Assembly (NCBI RefSeq): GCF_003614925.1
Contig: NZ_QYLP01000012.1
Coordinates: forward strand, 19,504-83,503
DNA length: 64,000 nt
Source: Arthrobacter celericrescens
GTDB taxonomy: Bacteria > Actinomycetota > Actinomycetes > Actinomycetales > Micrococcaceae
Direction: 5' to 3'
Shown here: positions 1 through 7,990 of the stretch, one piece after another
Position numbering within the stretch: the stretch's first letter is position 1
Layout: each line of letters opens with the position of its first letter
Notes under the pieces: model-generated
Told to the model about the DNA's origin: nothing
Seen by the model: only the letters and a program-made list of their open reading frames with translations
Databases searched by the model: none
Made by a program: the position numbers and the translations under genes

Positions 1-1070
1 AAGCGCACCCCCAGGAAGCCCTTGTGCTCCGGGCGGTGGGTCCACAGCAGGGGGCCCAGCTTGTAGATCGCGTCCACGGTGTCGCTCACGGAGGGCGATT
101 CCTGCAGCCGCACCGAACGTTCGATGTTCTGCTGCTCGGCGATGTCTTCGCGGAACGCCAGCATCGAGGCGCGGAAGTGCTTTATGGCCTCCTTCATCTG
201 CCGTTTCGACTGGACCTTGTGGTCCACGTAGTGGCCGATGATGAACAGCGGCATCATCATCATGAACACCACCGAGAGGATGTTCTGGGTGACGGCGAAC
301 ATGATGCCGCCCATGAGGAGCGGGGCCATCAGCATGATGTACGGGAAGGCCTGGTGGTCCGGACGCTTCGGGCCGGACGGGACCACGCGCTTGGGCGGGT
401 CGAATCGGGGCACGACGCGCGGGGAACGGTTGAAGTCAACCAGCGGGGAGCTGGGCGCGGCGCCATGGTTCCTGGACAGGGCGACGACGCCCACCGTGGT
501 GTCGCCGAGGGTCACCGTGTCCGAGGAATTCAGGGTGGCCCGGGCCACCGGCAGGCCGTCCATGAGCAGGCCGTTGGCGGAGTTGGTGTCCGCGATTTCC
601 ACGGTTTCGGCGACGGTGATGCGGGCGTGCCGCTTCGAGGTCATGGGGTCGCTCAGGCGGACGTCGACGTCGCGGTCGCGGCCGATGTAGCTGGTACCGA
701 ACGGCAGCGAAAATTCGCTGCCCGAGTCGGGACCCGACAGCACGCGGAGGGTCGCCGCCGTCGGGCCGCGCTGCCCGCCCGGGGTGGCGAACTGTTCGCT
801 CACCTGGGTCAGGGACACCGTGGATCCGGGCCGGAGCCCGGATTCGAGCAGGTTCCCGGCGGGGTCCAGCACGATGCCGCTCATGCCTGCCCCGACGAAG
901 GCCTCGTCGACCTTCAGGGAGAGGTTCGGCGGGACGTCGGTGCCCTGCCGGTCCGGGTCGGCCGCCCAGAGTTCACCGGCGATGTCGGCGACCGTGGCCC
1001 GGCCGTCCACGGTGACCGCGAGGTCCTTGGCGGCAGCGGGATCGCGGCGCAAAGTCAGGCGGAACTTCAT
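1..1070 (-). CDS. EccC/EssC-like FtsK/SpoIIIE ATPase, N-terminal part (3' end outside window)
   Basis: The 356 visible codons are the N-terminal part of a type VII secretion-style ATPase. Residues 1-95 (MKFRLTLRR...) have the look of a ubiquitin/YukD-like fold. Residues about 105-190 are a textbook FHA domain (SYIGRD, SKRHARI, NSANG). Two hydrophobic segments follow (LMAPLLMGGIMFAV, ILSVVFMMMMPLFIIG). The basic juxtamembrane region then leads to LGPLLWTHRPEHKGFLGVRL, which matches the EccC/EssC block that precedes the ATPase domains. FHA-TM-TM-ATPase is the order known from EssC. The Walker motifs lie beyond the window edge and cannot be checked. The ATG overlaps the stop of the upstream FHA/HTH gene (ATGA), so translational coupling is likely. 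The T7SS assignment is well supported by the architecture; the ubiquitin-like call is inference. Confidence 0.8.
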   Translation of the reverse strand, partial: MKFRLTLRRDPAAAKDLAVTVDGRATVADIAGELWAADPDRQGTDVPPNLSLKVDEAFVGAGMSGIVLDPAGNLLESGLRPGSTVSLTQVSEQFATPGGQRGPTAATLRVLSGPDSGSEFSLPFGTSYIGRDRDVDVRLSDPMTSKRHARITVAETVEIADTNSANGLLMDGLPVARATLNSSDTVTLGDTTVGVVALSRNHGAAPSSPLVDFNRSPRVVPRFDPPKRVVPSGPKRPDHQAFPYIMLMAPLLMGGIMFAVTQNILSVVFMMMMPLFIIGHYVDHKVQSKRQMKEAIKHFRASMLAFREDIAEQQNIERSVRLQESPSVSDTVDAIYKLGPLLWTHRPEHKGFLGVR

Positions 1071-1771
1071 CCTTCGTCAACGCCCCTCATCTTTTCCAGC
1101 AGGAACAAGTCGTCCGAGGTGACCAGGTGCGAGGTGACGGCGTGCTCCACCAATCGGGCGCGCCGGTTGGTGGCGAGCTTTCCGCCGCCACCGCGCAGGC
1201 CCACCACGCCCACGCGGTCCAGCTTGTCGCAGACGTTGTCGAGCTTGCGGTTGAAGCGGGTCAGGGCCCAGCCCAGGCGTTTGGCGGCCTCCGCCGAGGA
1301 CGGGATCGAGCTGAAACCGGTTCCGTCACGGCGCAGCATCGGCTCGGCCAGGGCGACGATCAGCGCCTTCTGCGAGTCGGTGAACACCACGGGCCCGATC
1401 GTGGTGTCGCCGGCCGAGTCTTCGTCGCGGACTTCCTGGCGGAAGGAGGGCGTCTTCAGGTGCACGGCGAACTCGTAGGTGGTGGGTCCGGCCGTGAAGA
1501 TGACCTTGGTGTGGCTGAACACCAGCGGGATGCGGGCGCCCGGTGCCAACCAGGCCTGCATGCCGCCGGAGCCGTCCGCGATGGTGGCGGAGAGCATGCT
1601 GCCCACGTTGCTCAGCCACCAGATGCCGTCATAGCGTGCGATCTGCAGGAAACGGCGGTGCAGGTAGGGGTTGTCGTCGACCTCCAGGTCACCTTCGCGG
1701 CCGATGTTGAAGACGTCTTCGTCGGACGGCTCATGCCATTCCCCGCAGAAATCTATCGCCAGATCTCCCAT
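1067..1771 (-). CDS. FHA-like / C-terminal helix-turn-helix protein
   Basis: A 234-residue protein. I chose the ATG at 1771 because a strong AAAGGAGG lies just upstream; a longer frame to 1855 would run into the kinase gene. Residues about 15-100 look like a divergent FHA fold (VFNIGREGDLEVDDNPYLHRRF, then WWLSNVGS). Residues about 135-225 form a helical winged-HTH-like region (FTDSQKALIVALAEPML, AKRLGWALTRFNRKLDNVCDKL). No membrane segment is visible, so it is probably cytosolic. Its place between the kinase and the EccC/EssC-like gene suggests a phosphothreonine reader in that pathway. The exact role is unknown and DNA binding is only inferred. Confidence 0.75.
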   Translation of the reverse strand: MGDLAIDFCGEWHEPSDEDVFNIGREGDLEVDDNPYLHRRFLQIARYDGIWWLSNVGSMLSATIADGSGGMQAWLAPGARIPLVFSHTKVIFTAGPTTYEFAVHLKTPSFRQEVRDEDSAGDTTIGPVVFTDSQKALIVALAEPMLRRDGTGFSSIPSSAEAAKRLGWALTRFNRKLDNVCDKLDRVGVVGLRGGGGKLATNRRARLVEHAVTSHLVTSDDLFLLEKMRGVDEG

Positions 1772-1805
1772 GCCAGGCCTCCTTTGTCCTCGTAGTTGTG
1801 TGTCA

Positions 1806-3551
1806 TTACTTCCCGATAAAGCAGTTGATGGAGCTGTCGCCCGCCGGCGAGGCATTGCCGTCCGAGCGGACGATGATCACTTGGATGCAGGTCCGGCCGC
1901 CGGGGCTCTCGGGGATTTCCGTAGCGGGGGCTTTCGTGGCGTGGTAGGCGGCATCGGCCGCGAACGCCCGGCGCCATTTGTAGCTGTCGCCGTCCTGCGG
2001 CTGCGGGTTGGTCCACGTGAAGCGGAGTTTCCCGGCCGCGGTGCGCTTCGCCGCCAGGTTCGTGACGTCCGGCACCACCCCGTTGTCCAGGGCATCCGCC
2101 GGCGGCTTGCTGCGAGTTTCGATCGGCTGTGCTTTCTGGGGCGCGTTCGCGCCCAGGACGATTCCGACGACGACGGCGACCACCAGCACCGCGGCACCGA
2201 CCGCGGCAAGCACGAGGTTGCGTTTGCGGTGGTCCGGTGTCCCGGGCTCCCCCTCGGCCCCGTCGTCCTCACCCGCGGCGGGCCGGTTGACTGTGGCAGC
2301 GAGGTCCCCCTCGGAGTGCTGCGGGGCCACCTGCGGGCCGGCCGCAGGACCGCCGGTGAAGGGCGGCGGGGTGTAGGCGGGGGCCGCCGGGGTCCAGCCG
2401 CGCAGGACGGTGGACTCATTCTGCTCTTCCTGCGGAGCGGTCTGTGGAACGGCCTTCGGTGCCGCCTGTGCGGCCGTTTGGGGAGCAGCCGCAGGTGCCG
2501 TGTAGCTCGCGGTTTGGGGTGCGGGCGGCTGGGTCCTGGTAGTCGGGAAGGTCCGGGCCGGGAACGTCGGCGCTGACCCGGTAGGCGAGGTGCCGCCGTC
2601 GGGATCGATCGCGGCGACGCTGCGGACGCGGGTCTCCTCGAAGTTGTCGTCCGGGTGGACGTCGTCGGAGCCGCCGGGCTCGGCGAGGACTTCGAAGGGG
2701 GTCACCGAAAGGTTCAGTTCGGCTTGGATCCGCTGCAGAGCCAGCGCGAAGGCGTGCGCCGAGGAGTAGCGGGATCCCGGGGCCTTCGCCATGGCGGTGG
2801 ACAGCACCAGTTCCAGCGACTCCGGCACATCGGCCCGGCCCAGCCGCGGCACGGGCGAGTTGGTGATGCGGGAAATCAGTTCGCGCTGGGAGTTGTCCTG
2901 GCCCGGCATCACGAAGGGCGAACGGCCGGCGAGCAGGGTGTAGATGGTGGCGCCCAGCGCCCAGACATCCACCGGCACGCCGTCCACCGGGCCGCCGCGG
3001 AACTGCTCCGGCGGCGACCACGGGATGGACATGCCGGCGTCGTCGTCCGCGTCGTCGCCGATGGTGCCCGAGATGCCGAAGTCGGTCAGTGCCGGCCGGT
3101 TGTAATCGGTCACCAGGATGTTCGCTGGCTTGATGTCGCGGTGCACGATTCCTGCGCGGTGCGCGGTCTCGACGGCGGACGCCACCTGGATGCCCACCGC
3201 CAGGACCTCGTCCACGCTGAAGCGCTGGCGGCGGTAGCGCACATCCAGGCTGGGCCGGGAGCAGTACTCCATGGCCAGGTACGAGTGTCCGTCCTCGGTG
3301 GTTTCGGCCTCGAAGATGGTCACGATGTACGGGTGCGAGGACAGCTGCGCCATGAGGTTGGCTTCGGATTCGAAGCGGCGGCGCGCGTCTTCGGTCTTCA
3401 GGTCCGACAGGAGCACCTTCACGGCCACCCTGCGGCGCGGCCGGTCCTGTTCGTAGAGGTAGACGTCTGCAAAGCCCCCGGAGCCGAGGTGGCTGATGTA
3501 TTTGTACCCGGGAAGGGGCGGCGGCGGTGCGGGGGGCCGCTTGGAACTCAC
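1806..3551 (-). CDS. membrane Ser/Thr protein kinase with extracellular Fn3-like tail
   Basis: A 581-residue Hanks-type kinase. The GTG start overlaps the upstream FHA gene stop by 4 bp (GTGA). Kinase motifs appear in order: glycine loop LGSGGFADVY, VAVKVLL (Lys), E in RRFESEANL, HRDIKPANIL, and TDFGIS. The activation segment is short and acidic (GDDADDDAGM) and ends in WSPPEQF, without the usual TxxGTxxYxAPE element. A Pro/Ala/Thr-rich linker follows, then one membrane helix (NLVLAAVGAAVLVVAVVVGI) and an external tail with FTWTNPQPQDGDSYKW that resembles a single fibronectin III strand pattern. PASTA repeats are absent. With the PP2C gene and several FHA genes it forms a complete phospho-signalling set around the secretion ATPase. 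Confidence 0.93.
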   Translation of the reverse strand: MSSKRPPAPPPPLPGYKYISHLGSGGFADVYLYEQDRPRRRVAVKVLLSDLKTEDARRRFESEANLMAQLSSHPYIVTIFEAETTEDGHSYLAMEYCSRPSLDVRYRRQRFSVDEVLAVGIQVASAVETAHRAGIVHRDIKPANILVTDYNRPALTDFGISGTIGDDADDDAGMSIPWSPPEQFRGGPVDGVPVDVWALGATIYTLLAGRSPFVMPGQDNSQRELISRITNSPVPRLGRADVPESLELVLSTAMAKAPGSRYSSAHAFALALQRIQAELNLSVTPFEVLAEPGGSDDVHPDDNFEETRVRSVAAIDPDGGTSPTGSAPTFPARTFPTTRTQPPAPQTASYTAPAAAPQTAAQAAPKAVPQTAPQEEQNESTVLRGWTPAAPAYTPPPFTGGPAAGPQVAPQHSEGDLAATVNRPAAGEDDGAEGEPGTPDHRKRNLVLAAVGAAVLVVAVVVGIVLGANAPQKAQPIETRSKPPADALDNGVVPDVTNLAAKRTAAGKLRFTWTNPQPQDGDSYKWRRAFAADAAYHATKAPATEIPESPGGRTCIQVIIVRSDGNASPAGDSSINCFIGK

Positions 3552-5470
3552 AGAATCTCCTCGAAACGCAATGAAATGTTCTCGCCCAGTTCGGCGATGT
3601 CGCCGTCCAGGACGATGGCCATCTCGTTCTGGGCAAGCCGGCGCGGCGCCTGGCCTTCCCGGACCAGGACGGTGCCGTTGGTGGCCTTGAGGTCGCAGAG
3701 CATCACGTGCCAGCCCTCCAGGCGGACCTCCACGTGCGAACGCGAAATGTCCCCGCCGGGGCTCTCCACCTGGACCAGGGCCGGCATGCCGCCGCCCTGG
3801 ACCCGGGATACCGACGGCTGGCGCCCGATGACCAGCGAACGGTCCAGTTCGATGACCTCGCCGCTGGACAGCCGGACCTTGCCCAGGCTCGGCCGCGGGA
3901 CCTGGACGCCGTCGCCGGACAGGGTGCTCCCGCAGGCCGGGCACTGCGAATACGTGGGCGGGTTGGCGTGGCCCTGCGGGCACACGCGGGCCAGGACGAG
4001 CGGGCGCTTCGTCCCGTCCGGCAGGAGGTCCGCGGCCGCGCCTGTGGGCGTCGCCGGGGCCGGGGTGGACGGGAGGTCCGGCAGGCTGCTCTTCATGACA
4101 GTGTGGCCGTCGTGGTCGCCGTCATCATTCCCGACGCCGGACGCGAAGGCACCGGGGCCGGTGCCTGGGGCAGGGGCGGGCGCGGGCGGCGGAGTCCACT
4201 GTTGCGGGGCCGGGGGTGCGGGTGGCTGCGCGGCCGGGGCTTGCGGAGCGGATCCTTGTGCTGCCGGGGCGGAATTGCCCGACAGCCAGGGCACGGAAGA
4301 AATCAGCCCGCTGTTTTGCGGCGCCGGCGGCTGTGGAGCGAGTGGTTGTGACGCGGGGTGCTGTGGCGCGGGCTTCCCGGCCGGCGACGGTTCGAGCGGC
4401 TCCGTCACCTGGGGCCGGGCTTCGGGGGCCTGGGCCGCGGGAGCCGGCTCCTGGTGCTCTTCCTCGTCCGGGTTGACCCGCACGGCCGCGTCCTCGATGG
4501 TGCGGATGACGGTCCGCTCCCAGAGGTGGTCGTAGCTGCTGGTCTGTTCCAGGTTCTGCACCAGCTGGTCAGTGGTGGCGCCGGTGTCCACCCCGGCCTC
4601 CATGGCCTGGGACTCTTCCACGGCTTCCGTGCCGTCACGGAGCTGGCCCGGGGCGATCGTCAGTTCCAGGTCGTCGTGGGCTTCATCGTCCGGAGCTGCG
4701 TCGTCCGGAGCTGCGTCGTCCGGAGTTGCATGGTCCGGAGCTGCATTATCCGGAGTTGGGTCGTCCTCTTCCGGCTCTTCGCCGGCCGCCACAGTCTCCG
4801 GCACAGGCGGCTCGGGCACGGCCTCGGGCTCGAACGCGAGGATCGTTTCGACCGGGGCAGGCCGGTCCGCCGTCGCGGATTCGGCAGCGGCAGGAACGCC
4901 GGCAACAGCAGGAACAGCCACAGTTTCCGGGGACTTCCCGGCGGCCGGTTCCGGCGACCGCTTTGCAGCTTCCGGCGCGTTTTCAGATTCCAGCACGGCG
5001 GCAGGAACCGCGGGTGCGTCGCCGCCGGTGAGCGTGGCCTCCAGGCCGGAGAGCAGCACCACGCCTTCCTGCAGCGGCAGGGAACCCGTCGCGGGACCCG
5101 TTCCGGCGGCCGAGCCGATCCGCAGGCGGTAGGACGCGGGCAGTTCCATGCGCCGCTCCGTCCAGGTGGTGACGTCGCGGCCATGGATGCTTTGCGCCGT
5201 GCCATGCGCGGTTTCCAGGTCGAGGTCGCCGCGCAGGACAACGCGCAGCGCGTCTTTGGCGTCGACGATGCCGAACGCCGGGATCCGGGTCAATGACACC
5301 CCGAAGGCCTCGGTGACCTCGTTCAGGATCTCGTGGATCTCCGGGCTGCGCCCCAGCAGCGCCCAGAGGGAGTCCAGGAGGTCCGGCCCGGTGCCGGGGC
5401 CGAGCACCACCACCGTGCCGCAACGGACCACGCCGAACCAGTCGCCGGGAACATAGCTATTCAGCGCCAT
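3548..5470 (-). CDS. FHA-domain protein with zinc ribbon and disordered acidic/proline-rich linker
   Basis: A 640-residue protein. I chose the ATG at 5470 because a GGGGGA sits upstream; it overlaps the end of the PP2C gene by 14 bp. Residues 1-125 (MALNSYVPGDWFGVVRCG...) form a compact domain I do not recognise. Residues about 150-470 are low-complexity Pro/Ala/Glu/Asp sequence, including a DDAAP-type repeat encoded by 15-bp DNA units. A zinc ribbon (CPQGH...CPACG) comes at about 510-530. A C-terminal FHA domain (SLVIGRQP, SRSHVEV, KATNGTVL) ends the protein. It is probably a phosphothreonine-binding adaptor for the adjacent kinase. Its stop overlaps the kinase start. Confidence 0.85.
   Translation of the reverse strand: MALNSYVPGDWFGVVRCGTVVVLGPGTGPDLLDSLWALLGRSPEIHEILNEVTEAFGVSLTRIPAFGIVDAKDALRVVLRGDLDLETAHGTAQSIHGRDVTTWTERRMELPASYRLRIGSAAGTGPATGSLPLQEGVVLLSGLEATLTGGDAPAVPAAVLESENAPEAAKRSPEPAAGKSPETVAVPAVAGVPAAAESATADRPAPVETILAFEPEAVPEPPVPETVAAGEEPEEDDPTPDNAAPDHATPDDAAPDDAAPDDEAHDDLELTIAPGQLRDGTEAVEESQAMEAGVDTGATTDQLVQNLEQTSSYDHLWERTVIRTIEDAAVRVNPDEEEHQEPAPAAQAPEARPQVTEPLEPSPAGKPAPQHPASQPLAPQPPAPQNSGLISSVPWLSGNSAPAAQGSAPQAPAAQPPAPPAPQQWTPPPAPAPAPGTGPGAFASGVGNDDGDHDGHTVMKSSLPDLPSTPAPATPTGAAADLLPDGTKRPLVLARVCPQGHANPPTYSQCPACGSTLSGDGVQVPRPSLGKVRLSSGEVIELDRSLVIGRQPSVSRVQGGGMPALVQVESPGGDISRSHVEVRLEGWHVMLCDLKATNGTVLVREGQAPRRLAQNEMAIVLDGDIAELGENISLRFEEIL
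4686..4760. repeat. five tandem 15-bp units inside the FHA gene
   Basis: Five consecutive 15-bp units of the form TCGTCCGGAGCTGCG (the later ones degenerate) encode a pentapeptide repeat close to D-D-A-A-P in the disordered linker. Because the unit is a multiple of three, unit gain or loss would stay in frame. Confidence 0.85.
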
Positions 5471-6374
5471 GGCCACCGTCCCCCTGTCCGTCAGGCGCAC
5501 CGGCGGCGCCGCCGTCAGCGGCGGTCACTTCCTGGCGCGGCAGGGTGTCCTCGTCCTCGGCGCCGGCCCCCGGGCGGGGGGCGGTGGTGGCCACGCCGGC
5601 GTCGTTCAGGACGTTCTTCGCGTCCACCACCACAACCGTCACGTTGTCCCGCCCGCCGGACCGCAGGGCCGCCTGGATGAGGGCGTCCACGGCGTCCTGG
5701 GGGTGGCCCACGGTGCTGAGGATGCGGAAGATGTGCTCGTCGGCGAGTTCCCCGGTGAGCCCGTCGGAGCAGACCAGGATCCGGTCCCCCTCATGGATGG
5801 GCAGGAGCCAGAAGTCGGCCTCGGTCTCGTCCCCGGTGCCCAGCGCACGGGTGACCACGTGGCGGCGCGGGTGGACGTTCGCTTCCTCGGACGTGATGCT
5901 GCCGGCGTCCACCATTTCCTGGACCTCGGAGTGGTCCACGCTGACCTGCGCAAATTCCCCCTGGCTGAGCAAGTACGTGCGGGAGTCACCGATGTTCATG
6001 ACCAACCAGTACGGCAGCCCCATCTGTTCCACCACGACAACGCCGGACAGCGTGGTCCCGGCCCGGGCGCCGGTGGCGTTGCGGATGCGTGCGTCCGCGG
6101 CCAGCAGGCAATCCTGCAGCACGGCCGCCGTCGCGGTGCGGGTGCCGGTAGCCAGCTGCGGGTAACCACCCAGGGTGCGGACGCAGAGGCCGCTGGCGAT
6201 CTCGCCGGCCTCGTGCCCGCCCATGCCGTCGGCCACCGCGAACACGGGATCGGAGGCTATGAACGAGTCCTCGTTGAGTTCGCGGCGGAGGCCACGGTCC
6301 GTGCCGTAGCCATAGCTCAGCCCGAATCCGGACTCGTTGGCGGTCGCAGCTGCGGCTGCGGGCTGTGAGTTCAT
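5457..6374 (-). CDS. PP2C-family Ser/Thr protein phosphatase
   Basis: A 305-residue protein with the full PP2C motif set: RRELNEDSF, AVADGMGGHEAG, GTTLSGVVV, MNIGDSRTYL, LVCSDGLTGEL and GGRDNVTVVVVD. The metal-coordinating aspartates are present, so it should be an active Mn/Mg-dependent phosphatase like PstP. There is no transmembrane helix after the catalytic domain, unlike PstP, so it is predicted soluble. Its ATG overlaps the stop of the RDD/FHA gene (ATGA) and its 3' end overlaps the next FHA gene. It is expected to reverse the phosphorylation made by the kinase two genes downstream. Confidence 0.95.
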   Translation of the reverse strand: MNSQPAAAAATANESGFGLSYGYGTDRGLRRELNEDSFIASDPVFAVADGMGGHEAGEIASGLCVRTLGGYPQLATGTRTATAAVLQDCLLAADARIRNATGARAGTTLSGVVVVEQMGLPYWLVMNIGDSRTYLLSQGEFAQVSVDHSEVQEMVDAGSITSEEANVHPRRHVVTRALGTGDETEADFWLLPIHEGDRILVCSDGLTGELADEHIFRILSTVGHPQDAVDALIQAALRSGGRDNVTVVVVDAKNVLNDAGVATTAPRPGAGAEDEDTLPRQEVTAADGGAAGAPDGQGDGGHGAE

Positions 6375-7990
6375 GCCTGTCCTAGGTGGAAGAAACGGTC
6401 ACCGAACCGGACGGTGGACCCGGGGCGGACGAAAACGGCCTCGCCGGGAAGCAAACGGCTCTGGTTGCCGTCCGGGGTGGTGACGGCCGAGCCGTTGGTG
6501 GAGTTGCGGTCCGTGACCCAGACGCCGTCGCCCTCGCGGCGGAGCTGCAGGTGCGTCTTGGAGATCGAACGCCCGGGATCTGACACGGAAACCAGCTGCT
6601 CCACGGATTCCCCGGCCATCGCGGCGGGGTTGCGTCCGATCAGCAGGGAGGCCCCCACTTCAACGTCCTGGCCGTCGTCGAGCCGGATCCGGAGCACCGC
6701 CGGGGCGGCGGCCTGGACGCCGGGACGCAGCTGGGTGCGTTCGACGTCGTCGTCCGGGTGGGCGGGCGAAGCGGCGCCGGCGGGACCCGCTGACGGGGCC
6801 GGCGCCGGGCCTGCCTGCGCCGCCCACGGCGGGGCGGAAACGGGCGGCTGCCACTGGTTCGGATTGTGCTGTGTCATCGGATTGTGCTGTGTCATCGGGT
6901 TCTGCGGCATCGGGTTCTGCTGGGGAACCGGGTTCTGCTGCGGCACCGGTGCCCCCTGCGGCATGCCGTGGGCCGGGCCTCCCGGCTGCGGGATCTGCAG
7001 GGGCTGGCCTGGCTGCTGGACCGGTTGCTGAACCGATTGCTGGAATGCGCCCCTGGCGGCGGGCATCGCCACCGGGGACGCCACCTGCTTGACCGGCGGC
7101 AGGTCCAGCGGCGCAAAGTTGTATTCGCCCGGGATGCCGCCGGTCTTCACCGGGTTCCGGCCGGCGGAGACATCGAACACCAGGGCCTTGGACGCCTTGT
7201 CGTGCCAGCCCCGCAGCCTGCCCTGCTTGTCCCAGGCGTTGGAAACAACCACGATCACGGCCCACGCGGCGGACAGGACGAGCAGCGGAGCGAGGATGAG
7301 CAAGGCGATGCCGAGCCAGCCGACGGCAAGCACCACGGCGGCCGCGATGACCGTCAGGATCAGCACACCGCCGGTAATCAGGCCGCGCAGGAACACGATG
7401 CCGCCGCCGGGGGCGTACCCGTCGGCGTCGGCACTGCGGATGCCCATCAGCCGGTTGCCGATCGTGGCACCGGAACGGGCCTCGATGCCGAGCAGCACCA
7501 CCGTGTAGACGAGGGTCAGCCCGAGGGCGATACCGCCTAGGAGGACCAGCAGCCCCGTGTCGTAGACGATGAAACCGTTGCTGCGCCGCTCGGTGATCCC
7601 GGCTGCCCCGACGCCGAAGGCGATGCCCAGGATTACCGCCGGGCCCAGCCAGTCGAGCACGGCGGCTCCGAGCCGTTTGCCCGTCGACGCCGGAACCAGC
7701 TCAGCGTTGTTGTTCATGGTCGCCCCTCCCCCTGGCATGTGCGGCACGCGCTGTCCCGCCGGGGCCGGGCCTGTGGCACCGGGCGGCGTGGGCGCTATGG
7801 CGATCCTACCGGCATCGCTTCCGGCCTGAGGGGCGGCCGGGTCGCGCCTGGCCAGCTGGGCCTGGCTGATGTTGCGCTCGATCCGGGCACCGCGGTTGCT
7901 CAGCGGCGAGCCGCAGTGGGTGCAGAACGATGCCCCGGGCTTGACCGCCTGGCGGCAGGCCGGGCACCGTTCTTCGTGGCCGTTGGTCAC
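6371..7990 (-). CDS. zinc-ribbon / RDD membrane / FHA-domain protein
   Basis: A 539-residue protein. The GTG start (VTNGHEERCP) overlaps the stop of the transglutaminase-fold gene by 4 bp. Domain order is an N-terminal zinc ribbon (CPACRQA...CTHCGSPL), an RDD-type integral membrane region at about 100-290 with several hydrophobic helices (AAVLDWLGPAVILGIAFG, GLLVLLGGIALGLTLVYTVVLL and others), a Pro/Gln/Asn-rich linker, and a C-terminal FHA domain (LLIGRNPAA, SKTHLQL, NSTNGSAV). It places a phosphothreonine reader at the membrane. The linker contains short DNA repeats encoding PQQNP and TQHNP units. Its function in the pathway is not known. Confidence 0.88.
   Translation of the reverse strand: MTNGHEERCPACRQAVKPGASFCTHCGSPLSNRGARIERNISQAQLARRDPAAPQAGSDAGRIAIAPTPPGATGPAPAGQRVPHMPGGGATMNNNAELVPASTGKRLGAAVLDWLGPAVILGIAFGVGAAGITERRSNGFIVYDTGLLVLLGGIALGLTLVYTVVLLGIEARSGATIGNRLMGIRSADADGYAPGGGIVFLRGLITGGVLILTVIAAAVVLAVGWLGIALLILAPLLVLSAAWAVIVVVSNAWDKQGRLRGWHDKASKALVFDVSAGRNPVKTGGIPGEYNFAPLDLPPVKQVASPVAMPAARGAFQQSVQQPVQQPGQPLQIPQPGGPAHGMPQGAPVPQQNPVPQQNPMPQNPMTQHNPMTQHNPNQWQPPVSAPPWAAQAGPAPAPSAGPAGAASPAHPDDDVERTQLRPGVQAAAPAVLRIRLDDGQDVEVGASLLIGRNPAAMAGESVEQLVSVSDPGRSISKTHLQLRREGDGVWVTDRNSTNGSAVTTPDGNQSRLLPGEAVFVRPGSTVRFGDRFFHLGQA
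6863..6950. repeat. short direct repeats in the RDD/FHA gene
   Basis: ATTGTGCTGTGTCATCGG occurs twice back to back (6863-6880 and 6881-6898). Related GTTCTGC..CGG units follow. They encode Met-Thr-Gln-His-Asn-Pro and Pro-Gln-Gln-Asn-Pro repeats in the disordered linker. Confidence 0.8.
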
